In this document: piece after piece, positions 27,305 to 35,643 of the stretch
How the letters are laid out: every line of letters begins with the position of its first letter
Numbering within the stretch: position 1 is the first letter of the stretch
Origin: Candidatus Levyibacteriota bacterium
GTDB lineage: Bacteria; Patescibacteriota; Microgenomatia; Levybacterales; UBA12049
DNA: 40,683 nucleotides
Direction of reading: 5' to 3'
NCBI GenBank assembly: GCA_017991775.1
Contig: JAGOPV010000007.1
Coordinates: 1 to 40,683 of the forward strand
Made by a program: the position numbers and the translations under genes
Notes under the pieces: generated by a model
What the model saw: only the letters and a program-made list of their open reading frames with translations
Told to the model about the DNA's origin: nothing
Databases searched by the model: none

Positions 27305-28126
27305 ATGGCAACACAAAAGACAACATCAGCTGTAATTGCAGCAAAAAAGACTAAAGTTGTTACTTCCTCAAATCGTGAATACGATAATCCTCTCAGACTC
27401 TCTCCAAAGCTCGTTGGCGCGCTCGCAGACGAGGTCGCGCGAACGCTCGTAACTCGGCTTCCGAGCATGCTCCCACGCTCGAGGACACGTTCTGCCTCTC
27501 GAAAAAAGAAATCTGTCGAGCAAGGAGTATTCCTAGATACCTCAGCTATCATTGATGGACGTATCTTTGACCTGATTCACACAGGCCTACTCAATGGCTC
27601 TGTTGTCATCACCCAAAGCATTCTCTCAGAGCTAAAGCATTTAGCAGACTCGCAAGATATGGTGAAAAGGGAGCGGGGTAAAAAAGGTCTCTTTTATCTT
27701 GATCGGCTCAAAAAAAGTAAAGTTATAAAAGTGGTAGTTCTGGATGAAGAGAATGAGAAAGGACTTGAGGTAGGTAAGAAAATAGAGGTAGATGAGAGAC
27801 TTATTCGAATTGCCAAAAATCATAAAGGTAAGATCGTGACCTGTGATGCCAACCTCGAGAAGAAGGCTACAATAGAGGGAGTTACGACGATCAATGTGAA
27901 TGTATTAGCAAATGCGCTCAAGGTCATTGCTGTCCCTGGCGAGTCACTCCACATAAGGCTACTTCATATTGGAAAAGATGTGTCACAGGGCGTTGGATAT
28001 CTTGAAGATGGGACGATGATCGTGGTGGAAGAGGGAAGTCATCTGGTGGGAAAGTCTATCGATGTTGTTGTCTCGCGTGTTATTCAAACAGTCACTGGTC
28101 GCATCCTCTTTGCCAAAAAGATCTAA
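27305..28126 (+). CDS. PIN-TRAM domain protein (YacL-like)
   Basis: A 273-residue predicted ribonuclease. After a basic tail of 70 residues (RSRTRSASRKKKS) comes a PIN domain with acidic metal ligands: Asp78 and Asp84 in VFLDTSAIIDG, the ELKHLAD segment, VDERLI and VTCDANLEKKA. The C-terminal 60 residues are a TRAM-type RNA-binding beta barrel (GVGYLEDGTMIVVEEGSHLVG, TVTGRILFAKKI). Members such as B. subtilis YacL lie beside radA but have N-terminal membrane helices; here these are replaced by a short soluble basic segment. The start ATG directly follows the palindrome cluster and lacks a Shine-Dalgarno. Confidence 0.92.
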   Translation: MATQKTTSAVIAAKKTKVVTSSNREYDNPLRLSPKLVGALADEVARTLVTRLPSMLPRSRTRSASRKKKSVEQGVFLDTSAIIDGRIFDLIHTGLLNGSVVITQSILSELKHLADSQDMVKRERGKKGLFYLDRLKKSKVIKVVVLDEENEKGLEVGKKIEVDERLIRIAKNHKGKIVTCDANLEKKATIEGVTTINVNVLANALKVIAVPGESLHIRLLHIGKDVSQGVGYLEDGTMIVVEEGSHLVGKSIDVVVSRVIQTVTGRILFAKKI

Positions 28127-28128
28127 AG

Positions 28129-28548
28129 TTATTTTTCTTCTTGTTTCTTCTTCCATTCATTTGCCAGCTGTAAATTTAAGCTATCTATAAGTTCGTTGTT
28201 AGGGTCGTCTGGTTTCCAATATGCTGCGTGCGGTTTAATTTCTGTGACTGGTAATCCGATTGCTTGAAGTCTCCCTGCGAGATCAAAGGCTCCACGATAA
28301 TTGTCAGTCAGATTTAAATAGAGGAAGAGATCTTTCTTGCTACTTCCTTGCCATTGCTGAACCCGCACTTCGCCAACCTCGCCATGAGTAGGGGAAGTGA
28401 ATCTGTCGATATAGATCCAGCTTCCTGCTGGGTCATAAAAAACCCTAGAATTCTCCTGTGTATCATCTAGGTCAAAATTGTCTTTTACTTTTTCCGTAGC
28501 CTCTTCAAGGGGATATCTTCTGGTTGGTTCACGATTCCTATCATCCAT
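28129..28548 (-). CDS. hypothetical protein
   Basis: A 139-residue acidic soluble protein of unknown function. The N-terminus is charged and flexible (MDDRNREPTRRYPLEEATEK), the middle looks like beta strands (SWIYIDRF, EVRVQQWQ, DLFLYLNL) and the C-terminus is a Lys/Glu-rich helix. I chose the ATG at 28548 over a longer frame beginning at 28653 because TTGACA and an AT-rich -10 region lie just upstream of it (28580-28552), again leaving almost no leader. It ends 2 nt from the stop of the convergent PIN-TRAM gene. Confidence 0.65.
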   Translation of the reverse strand: MDDRNREPTRRYPLEEATEKVKDNFDLDDTQENSRVFYDPAGSWIYIDRFTSPTHGEVGEVRVQQWQGSSKKDLFLYLNLTDNYRGAFDLAGRLQAIGLPVTEIKPHAAYWKPDDPNNELIDSLNLQLANEWKKKQEEK

Positions 28549-28777
28549 GGGGATAGTTTTGCATGAGTGATAAATGATGTCAAGATTTGTGATTTTTCCA
28601 CAAAAAAGCCTGCTTATATTCTCAAAAGAGGTAGGAATCCCTGCCCAAGACACCTACCTCATTTGATCTCATAAACAGGCTAAAGTCGGTATAACTAGGT
28701 CCATGTATCTAAAAATGGATCATGAAAAATCCATCCCTGTCAAGAAAAACGATCACTTTTAGCTTCTACTAAAAACC

Positions 28778-28806
28778 TTGACAAAGTATTACACATTTCT
28801 TATAAA
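28778..28806 (+). promoter_or_regulatory. promoter in the gene-poor 28.65-29.33 kb stretch
   Basis: TTGACA (28778-28783), a 17-nt spacer and TATAAA (28801-28806). No ORF follows on this strand. Confidence 0.7.
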
Positions 28807-28812
28807 TGTACT

Positions 28813-28920
28813 TGGCATTTAGTTTTATTCCTGCCTGAAGGACTAACTGCCTTTTACCCTAAGAGCATTGCTTTACGTACCGAAATTATCATCTGAGTAG
28901 CGTGAGTGATGCTCTTTTTG
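28813..28920 (+). ncRNA. candidate small RNA, unknown class
   Basis: About 107 nt from a near-consensus promoter to an intrinsic terminator. The 3' end is a 12-bp stem, AGAGCATTGCTT with GAGTGATGCTCT (two G-T pairs), holding a loop of about 30 nt and followed by five T. No ORF with a start codon is contained. I compared it by eye with SRP, tmRNA, RNase P and 6S consensus blocks and saw none. Its 3' end lies 17 nt from the stop of the opposite-strand small gene. Confidence 0.5.
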
Positions 28921-28936
28921 GTGGTAAAACCACCTC

Positions 28937-29089
28937 TTATAATAGTCCTACAGGCACGGATAGCCCCTGATCTACTAATTTTTGGAACTGCTCTCTTCCT
29001 TGTCTGACCATCATTTCTCTCTGATACTGCGCCAACGTTCTTCGTCTTGTCTTTCTTTCAATGTGTAGTAGTGAGCGTATCAGTCGCAT
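28937..29089 (-). CDS. 50-residue basic protein, leaderless small gene
   Basis: A 50-codon gene. The protein is strongly basic and helical: MRLIRSLLHIERKTRRRT, then LAQYQREMMVRQGREQFQKL, ending VDQGLSVPVGLL. The promoter is nearly ideal (TTGACA, 17-nt spacer, TACTAT) and ends 9 nt before the ATG, matching the leaderless pattern of many genes in the window. The function is unknown; a small nucleic-acid-binding or ribosome-associated protein would fit the charge. Codon use and the promoter support a real gene, but no homology could be tested. Confidence 0.6.
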   Translation of the reverse strand: MRLIRSLLHIERKTRRRTLAQYQREMMVRQGREQFQKLVDQGLSVPVGLL

Positions 29090-29098
29090 ATTGAAGGA

Positions 29099-29127
29099 AT
29101 AGTAACACAAGGTATTTCCTCTGTCAA
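29099..29127 (-). promoter_or_regulatory. promoter of the 50-residue protein gene
   Basis: Minus strand: TTGACA (29127-29122), a 17-nt spacer, TACTAT (29104-29099). Confidence 0.75.
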
Positions 29128-29258
29128 CCTATAGCGATTTGTCCTCTAAAAAGACCTAGGCCTAGAGTCTTTAACCCCCAAAATAGCTTGATATAGCAAG
29201 CTAATTTAATATTCAAAAAACATGTGGATAACTTTTGGATAAGTAAAATACAACAATT

Positions 29259-29320
29259 TGTCATCCTGAACTAGTTTCAGGATCTATGAATTGGGATGCT
29301 GAAATAAATTCAGCATGACA
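29259..29320. repeat. REP/MITE-like inverted repeat
   Basis: A 62-bp element with TGTCAT and ATGACA ends; CCTGAACTAGTTTCAGG and GCTGAAATAAATTCAGC form two adjacent hairpins. Elements with TGTCATxCTGAA ends occur in many bacterial genomes as non-coding mobile repeats. Only one full copy is in this window. Confidence 0.75.
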
Positions 29321-29334
29321 GTCTCGTGTGTGGG

Positions 29335-30108
29335 TTAGGCTGAGGGGCGGATTTTGTTGTTAATGGGGTGGAGAAGTGACTGAATTGAGATCTCAGATTT
29401 GTAGACGAAGCGTGCGCGAAGCCAGAGCTTGGCATGGGCGACTGCTTTTTTGCTAACGGTTTCAAAGTCTGAGCCTTGAATAAGCGTTTTGATATAAAGA
29501 TGCTGATTGAGATTGGCGAACTGGCCATAGGGTAAAAGCTTGGCTAGAAGTGTTCGATAGATGACAGCATATTCTTGCGCCTCAAATTTAAGAAGATCCA
29601 TAGGGAGAAGATATCTATTGATCAGGACGCTCTCAAGATGGAGTGAGTTCTGGGTGAGGAATGTCTTACTGATTGTCTCATGGTCTGTTGGGAGATCACT
29701 CTTGATCTGAGTTTTTGATTCTGGGTCTACAGTCACCACCTGTGTCCCTACTCCCGCAACTTTTGGATGGCGATTGAGGTAGAAGAGCTGTCTCTTGAGC
29801 TTGTCTGAAGTGATGATGTCTGCTTGGTTTACAAAGCCTAGGAATTGACCGCGAGCCTCACGTAATGCTCGATTCAAGGTCACAGAAAGGCCATAGCGCT
29901 TAACATTGCGAGAGATGATGAGCCTCTTGTCGCGCTTTTTATATTCACGAAGGATCTTATATGAATCATCTTTGGAGTTGTCATCAATTGCGATCACTTC
30001 AAAATGAGGGTAGGTCTGCGAAAGAAGACTATCTAGGGTGTCTTTTAGCGTAGCCTGAGCGTTTGAGACCGGCAACAAAAGAGATATAAATTGTGGTTTT
30101 GTTTTCAT
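29335..30108 (-). CDS. GT2-family glycosyltransferase (GT-A fold), altered DxD
   Basis: A 257-residue protein with the GT2 N-terminus (ISLLLPVSNAQATLKDTLDSLLSQTYPHFEVIAIDDNS) and the RYGLSVTLNRALREARG segment. The expected metal-binding DxD reads FVNQADI, so the first Asp is replaced by Asn or shifted; activity is less certain than for a canonical member. The C-terminal third is basic. It is the last gene of the minus-strand glycan cluster, separated from the GT-C gene by 136 nt and driven by its own promoter with an 80-nt leader. It probably acts at the inner membrane face on a nucleotide sugar. Confidence 0.85.
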   Translation of the reverse strand: MKTKPQFISLLLPVSNAQATLKDTLDSLLSQTYPHFEVIAIDDNSKDDSYKILREYKKRDKRLIISRNVKRYGLSVTLNRALREARGQFLGFVNQADIITSDKLKRQLFYLNRHPKVAGVGTQVVTVDPESKTQIKSDLPTDHETISKTFLTQNSLHLESVLINRYLLPMDLLKFEAQEYAVIYRTLLAKLLPYGQFANLNQHLYIKTLIQGSDFETVSKKAVAHAKLWLRARFVYKSEISIQSLLHPINNKIRPSA

Positions 30109-30193
30109 ACGGTTTTTGGCTTGAAGAACGGTGCAGGTGGGTTCCTAGGCAGTCAAGGCCAGTATAGGCAGAAGAATTTGTAGGTAGGTGTTA

Positions 30194-30222
30194 ACGATAC
30201 CAATTTTAAGCTCATGTGTCAA
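30194..30222 (-). promoter_or_regulatory. promoter of the last GT2 gene
   Basis: Minus strand: TTGACA (30222-30217), a 17-nt spacer, TATCGT (30199-30194). The leader is about 80 nt long. Confidence 0.75.
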
Positions 30223-30244
30223 GTTTTGAGGCTAGAACTTGTGA

Positions 30245-31891
30245 CTAATAGTTAATATATCTGCCCCGTAACTCGGCAAATTGAGCGATATAGTGAGGCG
30301 GGAGTATAATGTCCATCGGCGTGCCCCAGGCAATCACCCACGCTCCTTTTACGACAGTGCTCTCTGTTATGCGTTTTCCGTCTGTCAGGCCAGTTTTGGC
30401 CATGACCTCACGGACCGTATTTAAGCAGAGCTCTTTATCTTTGTTGCAGTCAATACCTTCGGGATATATTGTTGCAGCCTTGGCAGTAAAGATGCGAGTT
30501 GAAGTAGATGGCTTGAGATATTCATTTGTGAGAAGGTCGATATCTTCTTGAGGTATGTATCCACAAGCATCCTTCACTTTCTGGACATCAATTTTGAAGA
30601 CATAGGCTTTCTTGCAGCGATTCTGGGAGAAATACACAGCAGTCTCAAGTGATCCGCCATTCTCAACTCCAAGTGTTCTTTCAATAAATATCTCAGGTGT
30701 CGGGTTATAGAGACCAGGTGCAACTGTAAGCATTGCTTTGGCATATGGTGAGTGCCCGAACGAGTCGTTGTAATTAGGGAATAGGAGTCCGTTAAATATC
30801 AAAATCGGGATTTGGATCACCAATAAAAGGACAAGTAGCTGATCTTTCCAGCGACTCTTTGCCACAAAGCTCGTACCTAGGAAAAGTAGGAAAGGAATAA
30901 GAAAGAGTGAATATCTGTTTGGACCATAGCCAGGGGCACCATGATTCCAATTCGTGATAGTGGTGTACAGCACTGACGTGCAAGCACAGATAAGAAGAAA
31001 AGGGAGAAGGCCTTTCTTTTTATAGTGAATGATGCCAACTATCCCAAAGATGAAGAGAAGGGGAGCATAGAAAAAGAGGCCAAAGTTGGGGTCAAAGAAA
31101 AGCTCGAGTGGCTTTTGCATCGTAAAGTTGGAGAGGCCAAAGCCAGCCAGTTTGGCAAAAGCTGTCGGACTATTAAAAAGGAAGAAGTAGTAGATATTTG
31201 GGACAGCTAGAAAAAGAGCCAGGGCAAGATTCTTTTTCTGTAAGCCATGCTTTTTGTACCCTGTTACAGTTTGATTGAGGAGCACTGCTAGGGGAATAAG
31301 GAGAAGTGGCTGGCTCTGCCATGAGGCAATGATCATGAAGAGAATTCCTAGCGTAGAGCGGCCATTTTTGAGGAGGAATATCCCAGCTAAAAGCAGGCAG
31401 ATTATCAGAAGTTCTGGTCCTGGCCAAGTAATGTAGAAAAACACAGGGCTAACAAGAAGTAATAATAGAAAAGGTATCTTCTCTGATTCTTGCTTAAAAC
31501 CATTTTTTAGGCAAAAAAGCCCGGTTAGAAATAGAATGAGTAAATTTAAAAGTGAAAAGCTCAAGAGCTCATTTAAGTGAAAGATATGCAATGCAGTTCT
31601 AATCGGCATTGCCAAAATAGAGTAGAGTGGGAAATGAGTTGGATAGCGCAAGTTATTTCTGCCCTCGAGATAATACTCGCCATTCTCTTGGTAGATAGGG
31701 CCGATAATTTTTTTGATGACAGCCTTGTCGCTTTCTTTGAGATCAAGCGTCGCGTGTGAAGAGAGAGTCTGAGTGATTCCTAGATACTCCACGATATCCC
31801 CGCCAATTTTTGGTGGGTGAGTCAAGATTAAAACAGCACAAATAAAGCTAAAAAGACTAAGTCCAATAAGTGCTAGCGAATTTTTGCCCAT
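30245..31891 (-). CDS. GT-C type membrane glycosyltransferase-like protein
   Basis: A 548-residue protein with about ten membrane helices in residues 5-385 and a soluble C-terminal domain of about 160 residues. The first outside loop has PPKIGGDIVEYLGITQTL, an acidic motif placed like the catalytic Asp of GT39/GT87-type enzymes, and TNWNHGAPGYGPNRYSLFLIPF resembles conserved loops of this superfamily. The Cys-rich C-terminus (NRCKKAYVFKI, VKDACGYIP, DCNKDKELCLNT) may form disulfides, fitting the genome's Dsb system. The start overlaps the upstream 1,256-residue gene by 19 nt, indicating translational coupling. The sugar donor is unknown. Confidence 0.82.
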   Translation of the reverse strand: MGKNSLALIGLSLFSFICAVLILTHPPKIGGDIVEYLGITQTLSSHATLDLKESDKAVIKKIIGPIYQENGEYYLEGRNNLRYPTHFPLYSILAMPIRTALHIFHLNELLSFSLLNLLILFLTGLFCLKNGFKQESEKIPFLLLLLVSPVFFYITWPGPELLIICLLLAGIFLLKNGRSTLGILFMIIASWQSQPLLLIPLAVLLNQTVTGYKKHGLQKKNLALALFLAVPNIYYFFLFNSPTAFAKLAGFGLSNFTMQKPLELFFDPNFGLFFYAPLLFIFGIVGIIHYKKKGLLPFLLICACTSVLYTTITNWNHGAPGYGPNRYSLFLIPFLLFLGTSFVAKSRWKDQLLVLLLVIQIPILIFNGLLFPNYNDSFGHSPYAKAMLTVAPGLYNPTPEIFIERTLGVENGGSLETAVYFSQNRCKKAYVFKIDVQKVKDACGYIPQEDIDLLTNEYLKPSTSTRIFTAKAATIYPEGIDCNKDKELCLNTVREVMAKTGLTDGKRITESTVVKGAWVIAWGTPMDIILPPHYIAQFAELRGRYINY

Positions 31892-34800
31892 ACTTCCTTT
31901 CTATAAGAATATAACAAAATGCACCCAGCCAGGCCAAAGATAAGTAGTCCTGCGTATTCTAATAGTTGAGGAAGATAGATGATGATGACCTCGCCCTCGC
32001 TATTTGGCGAAAGTATCCAGCCATTCTCCCAGTTATTGACCTTTGTGTGCGGGAGTGGGGTGGCAAAAAGGAAAGGTGCGAGTTTATTTACCGTGGTTGG
32101 CTTTTTGAGATGATACGCCATCCAGCCCCCGTTGTAGCCTTGTGAAAGCGTGATAAAGGTAGTTGTCTTACTTGGGGTCACCTCATATCTACTTAGAGAC
32201 TTTTTCACTGCTGTGATAGTCGTAGGCGTTGCACGATTTATTCTGACGCCCTGTCTGACAAGTGAAATCTGCGTGAGGAACTCGTAAGGGATAGGCGTTG
32301 CACTGAGTGAGACGAGCTCGTTGCTGCTAAGTGAGTCATTGTATGAATTGCTCCCCAACAGAAATGAGAGGCCATTATCGTAAGGGTAGAGAGGGGGGAG
32401 AATGAAATAGGAAACCTTCTCACTTTTAGCGTTTGGAGAGTATGTATAGATATGGCTTCTAAACTCTTGGTTGGTGAAGACGTTTAGGACAAAAGGAAAG
32501 CCGCTCCTATGTGTCGTTGTTGTCTTGAGGAGATAGCCAACTTGTGTTGAAAGATTGTTAGCGCGAAGGAGGATGTATGATGACGCATCACTAGCATTCG
32601 CTTGAAGTCTTTTTGGATCCGACTTCACCTTCAGCGAGAAAGGTCCAGGGAGTGAGCTATCATAATTAAGAGCTGATTCTTTGAAGCGATTTGCCTCGAT
32701 TGGATCTGAGTATGTACCCGCATCTTTTGACATCAGGATTCGCGCAGTAAGTTTGCCTCCTTTTTCAACCTGAATTTCATGAACGGAAGCTGCACCCTGA
32801 AGTTGAGTAACAGCAAAATTAGCTCCCCCAAGGTATGGGTAGGATGTTAGGTGAATCTGACTATACTCAATCTTCTTTGCCCTATTTCTATCTTCATCTG
32901 TCTGAGCCTCAAGAATCGCATGGAAATAAAGCGTATCATTTGGTCTATTGGCTTCAAAATAGTCAGTAAAGAGAGCGGGGGTTCTGGAGAAGCCTTTTAA
33001 TTTAAGATCTTTTTTATTGAGACATCCATTGATGTTTTGACTATAGATGCAGTACTGGGGGAATTCATCACTCGTCGATTTATAGAGAAAAGAGACGGCG
33101 ACAAGCGACGAATCAGTCAGACTAAGTGGCGTTTTATAGACGGTACAATTAGCAGTGTCATATGCTTTAAGCGATAGATTGTCAGCGGTGATATCAGTTG
33201 AGATGCTGGCTCCAGACGCCCTCTCTCCACAGTATTTTGCTTTGTTAAAGAGTGCCGTAGGTAAGTCCTGGGTGAGAGGTGAATCTGCGCGATAAAGCCT
33301 GAGACTGTTAGCATTATTAGCATTGGTTAGAGAGCTTGAGCCAAGTGAGATAAATTCGCCTGGAAGATCTGAGAGCGCGAAATAGTCATTGTTGTTGATA
33401 CTTAGAATATATCTATGCTGGGGTGAAGGTTCGTTGCCTAGTGCAACTTCGATGCTCTTGTCTGCTGGAGCGATCTCTTGATCGCCGATAAGAAATGACG
33501 GCTGAATTAGCTTCATTCGTACTGTTACTTCACCGTTATCCTCTTTTGCTTCAATTGAGACTGGGATTTGCGCGCTGTCTTTACCAAGAGATGGAAGTGC
33601 TAGGGTGTAATCGCCTTTGGGGATTGGCACGCTAATGTTGGTAAAGTCGCCATCCTCCTTTACAGTAAAGGATCTTTCAGTGGTAGTTCTTTTCGTAAAT
33701 AGTGCGTCAAATGGCATAAGGGTATCTGGAGTATTGCTGTTCTGATACATGCCGTTATTGAGAAAGAGTTGATCATTATCGATCGTTTGACCATTCATTA
33801 TGGAAGTCGAAGGTGGAGTAGTACTGCCCAATATATGCGCGACCGGTTTGCGTGCTAGATTAACTTTATATACTCTAATAGAATCTCCGAAGGTAGCATC
33901 AAGAGCGACTTTAGGGTTGTTCCTCAAGAGATCTTCTTGGTTAATTGCAAAGCGAAGAGAGTTGATGTTGTCTGCAAAAAGGAGACTGCTGTCATAGAGA
34001 ACATAGCCTACTTGGTATTTTTCTAAAATCGCATTGAACATCTCGAGATCTCTCTTCTGTAGCGCTAAAGAGAGCTCCCAGTAGTAATTCTCATTCTCCT
34101 TACTCCAGACGTCAAATGCTCGATCAAGGATCGGCTGCTCTATGCCGTACCAAATGAAGCCAGAGCCGCGAAGTCCCCATTTGTAGTAGTACCATCCCCA
34201 GAATCCGCCTTGAGGAAGATTCATGATGCGCTCATTCTTGTCTTGAAGTTCAAAATACTTAAAAAGGGAGAAATATTCTTGAGGGATCGCAACTCGCATT
34301 GTGGGCGAGATGAATTTGCCCTGAAATACAGGAAATGCTGTTAGAAGAATGAGGCCTATTCCTAGAAGTGGCGCGACAAGGGGCGAGAAGTTCTTTTTCT
34401 CAAGCCAACTCATGGCATATGCAGTAAAAAGTCCCAGTCCAACAGCAAAGAGAAAGACAATCGGTACGATGAATTTGGTGAATGGATTTCTAAAGATTTG
34501 ATTTACGAGGGGTAGGGCGCGGAGAAGTGAGTTGATGATAGATATGCCAAAGGTGTTGGAGAGGAAAATGATAAGACAAACGCCAAGGAGCGCCAAGAGT
34601 GGGAGTCTATATTTTTTAGTTATAAGAAGACCAGTCATGGATCCTAGGAAGAGTGCTATGCCTGCAATATAAACAAAGATTGTTCCATAATGAGCTCTCC
34701 ATGCAGACATCATGTACTCGAATTTACCCGTAGCATCGTTAAAGTCAAAGAAGTCGAAGTAGAATTCTTTGAGGAAAACCAGATTGTCGATCGTGCCTCT

Positions 34801-35643
34801 GTTCTTGTTCATTTGAAAGAACTTCTCAGTCGCCATTTGATTTTGGATTGCATCCTGCGTGACCGAGAGGTTGGTCAGCACAAAGTAGAGGTTGGGCAGT
34901 AGCCAGAAGGCATTGACGACAAAAATGGAAATGCATACAGTGACGATTTGCCTTAGATACGCTTTTGACTTTTTAGCGTAGAATAGTCCGCCAAGCAGTG
35001 CGGCAATTGAGATGATATATACCAAAAATATTGTCTGAACATATGCCTGGGGAGTAGCCAGGATGTTAATGCCAATAAAATAGAGTAGGTGTCTTTTTGA
35101 TGAAGTTTTGAGATAGAGAAGAAGGCTAGCAACTTCCCAGGGGAAGAATCCCCAGAAGGTGCTGTATGGCTCAAAGGGAACATAGAAGTACTGGATCGTG
35201 CCGAGGTTAAGAAGATAAAAGATGCTACCAGTAAGGCCTGCGAACTGTCGCTGCATCTTGGTGGTTCCTGGTTGGATGATGTGTGAGATAAGGAAATAGA
35301 TGCCACTCATGCCTACAAAGAGCATTAAGAAGTGATAGAAGTAACGCATGAATGAGGCAGGCATGAAGTAGCTTAAGATCCACAGGAAGACTTGGCGAAC
35401 AAGATCCGAAGCGTGAGCCATGCCGCCAAGAAGGCCAACACCCTGGTATTCTTGCCAGACGGCGTCAAGTGAACGTTGGATATTGAGGCCAAAGTTAAAT
35501 TCTGGATGGAGATTGTCCCAGCCTGTGAGGTATGTGCCTTTTGTGTAGTTGGTGGCAGCGACAATAATTGTTAGGCCTAATATTGCAAGATAAGGCCACC
35601 AGTTGGAAAGGTGATTAAGGACTCTAGGAAAATATTTCTTCAT
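31873..35643 (-). CDS. giant GT-C-like membrane protein with extracytoplasmic beta domain
   Basis: A 1,256-residue protein. Residues 15-445 contain about twelve membrane helices; the first outside loop reads GTYLTGWDNLHPEFNFG, with acidic residues as in GT-C transferases. Residues 450-1220 are outside the membrane and mostly beta. A final helix (LEYAGLLIFGLAGCILLYSY) and a basic tail anchor the C-terminus. The layout recalls AftD/DUF3367-like arabinofuranosyltransferases, but I cannot confirm that family. It overlaps the GT4 gene upstream by 20 nt and the GT-C gene downstream by 19 nt, so all three are coupled. A role in assembling surface polysaccharide or glycoprotein is the likely inference. 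Confidence 0.8.
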   Translation of the reverse strand: MKKYFPRVLNHLSNWWPYLAILGLTIIVAATNYTKGTYLTGWDNLHPEFNFGLNIQRSLDAVWQEYQGVGLLGGMAHASDLVRQVFLWILSYFMPASFMRYFYHFLMLFVGMSGIYFLISHIIQPGTTKMQRQFAGLTGSIFYLLNLGTIQYFYVPFEPYSTFWGFFPWEVASLLLYLKTSSKRHLLYFIGINILATPQAYVQTIFLVYIISIAALLGGLFYAKKSKAYLRQIVTVCISIFVVNAFWLLPNLYFVLTNLSVTQDAIQNQMATEKFFQMNKNRGTIDNLVFLKEFYFDFFDFNDATGKFEYMMSAWRAHYGTIFVYIAGIALFLGSMTGLLITKKYRLPLLALLGVCLIIFLSNTFGISIINSLLRALPLVNQIFRNPFTKFIVPIVFLFAVGLGLFTAYAMSWLEKKNFSPLVAPLLGIGLILLTAFPVFQGKFISPTMRVAIPQEYFSLFKYFELQDKNERIMNLPQGGFWGWYYYKWGLRGSGFIWYGIEQPILDRAFDVWSKENENYYWELSLALQKRDLEMFNAILEKYQVGYVLYDSSLLFADNINSLRFAINQEDLLRNNPKVALDATFGDSIRVYKVNLARKPVAHILGSTTPPSTSIMNGQTIDNDQLFLNNGMYQNSNTPDTLMPFDALFTKRTTTERSFTVKEDGDFTNISVPIPKGDYTLALPSLGKDSAQIPVSIEAKEDNGEVTVRMKLIQPSFLIGDQEIAPADKSIEVALGNEPSPQHRYILSINNNDYFALSDLPGEFISLGSSSLTNANNANSLRLYRADSPLTQDLPTALFNKAKYCGERASGASISTDITADNLSLKAYDTANCTVYKTPLSLTDSSLVAVSFLYKSTSDEFPQYCIYSQNINGCLNKKDLKLKGFSRTPALFTDYFEANRPNDTLYFHAILEAQTDEDRNRAKKIEYSQIHLTSYPYLGGANFAVTQLQGAASVHEIQVEKGGKLTARILMSKDAGTYSDPIEANRFKESALNYDSSLPGPFSLKVKSDPKRLQANASDASSYILLRANNLSTQVGYLLKTTTTHRSGFPFVLNVFTNQEFRSHIYTYSPNAKSEKVSYFILPPLYPYDNGLSFLLGSNSYNDSLSSNELVSLSATPIPYEFLTQISLVRQGVRINRATPTTITAVKKSLSRYEVTPSKTTTFITLSQGYNGGWMAYHLKKPTTVNKLAPFLFATPLPHTKVNNWENGWILSPNSEGEVIIIYLPQLLEYAGLLIFGLAGCILLYSYRKEVWAKIR

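Noticed and set aside
28549-28653. Longer N-terminus for the hypothetical gene ending at 28129
   Set aside because: The extra 35 residues cover a promoter-like TTGACA region; the ATG at 28548 fits the window's leaderless pattern better.
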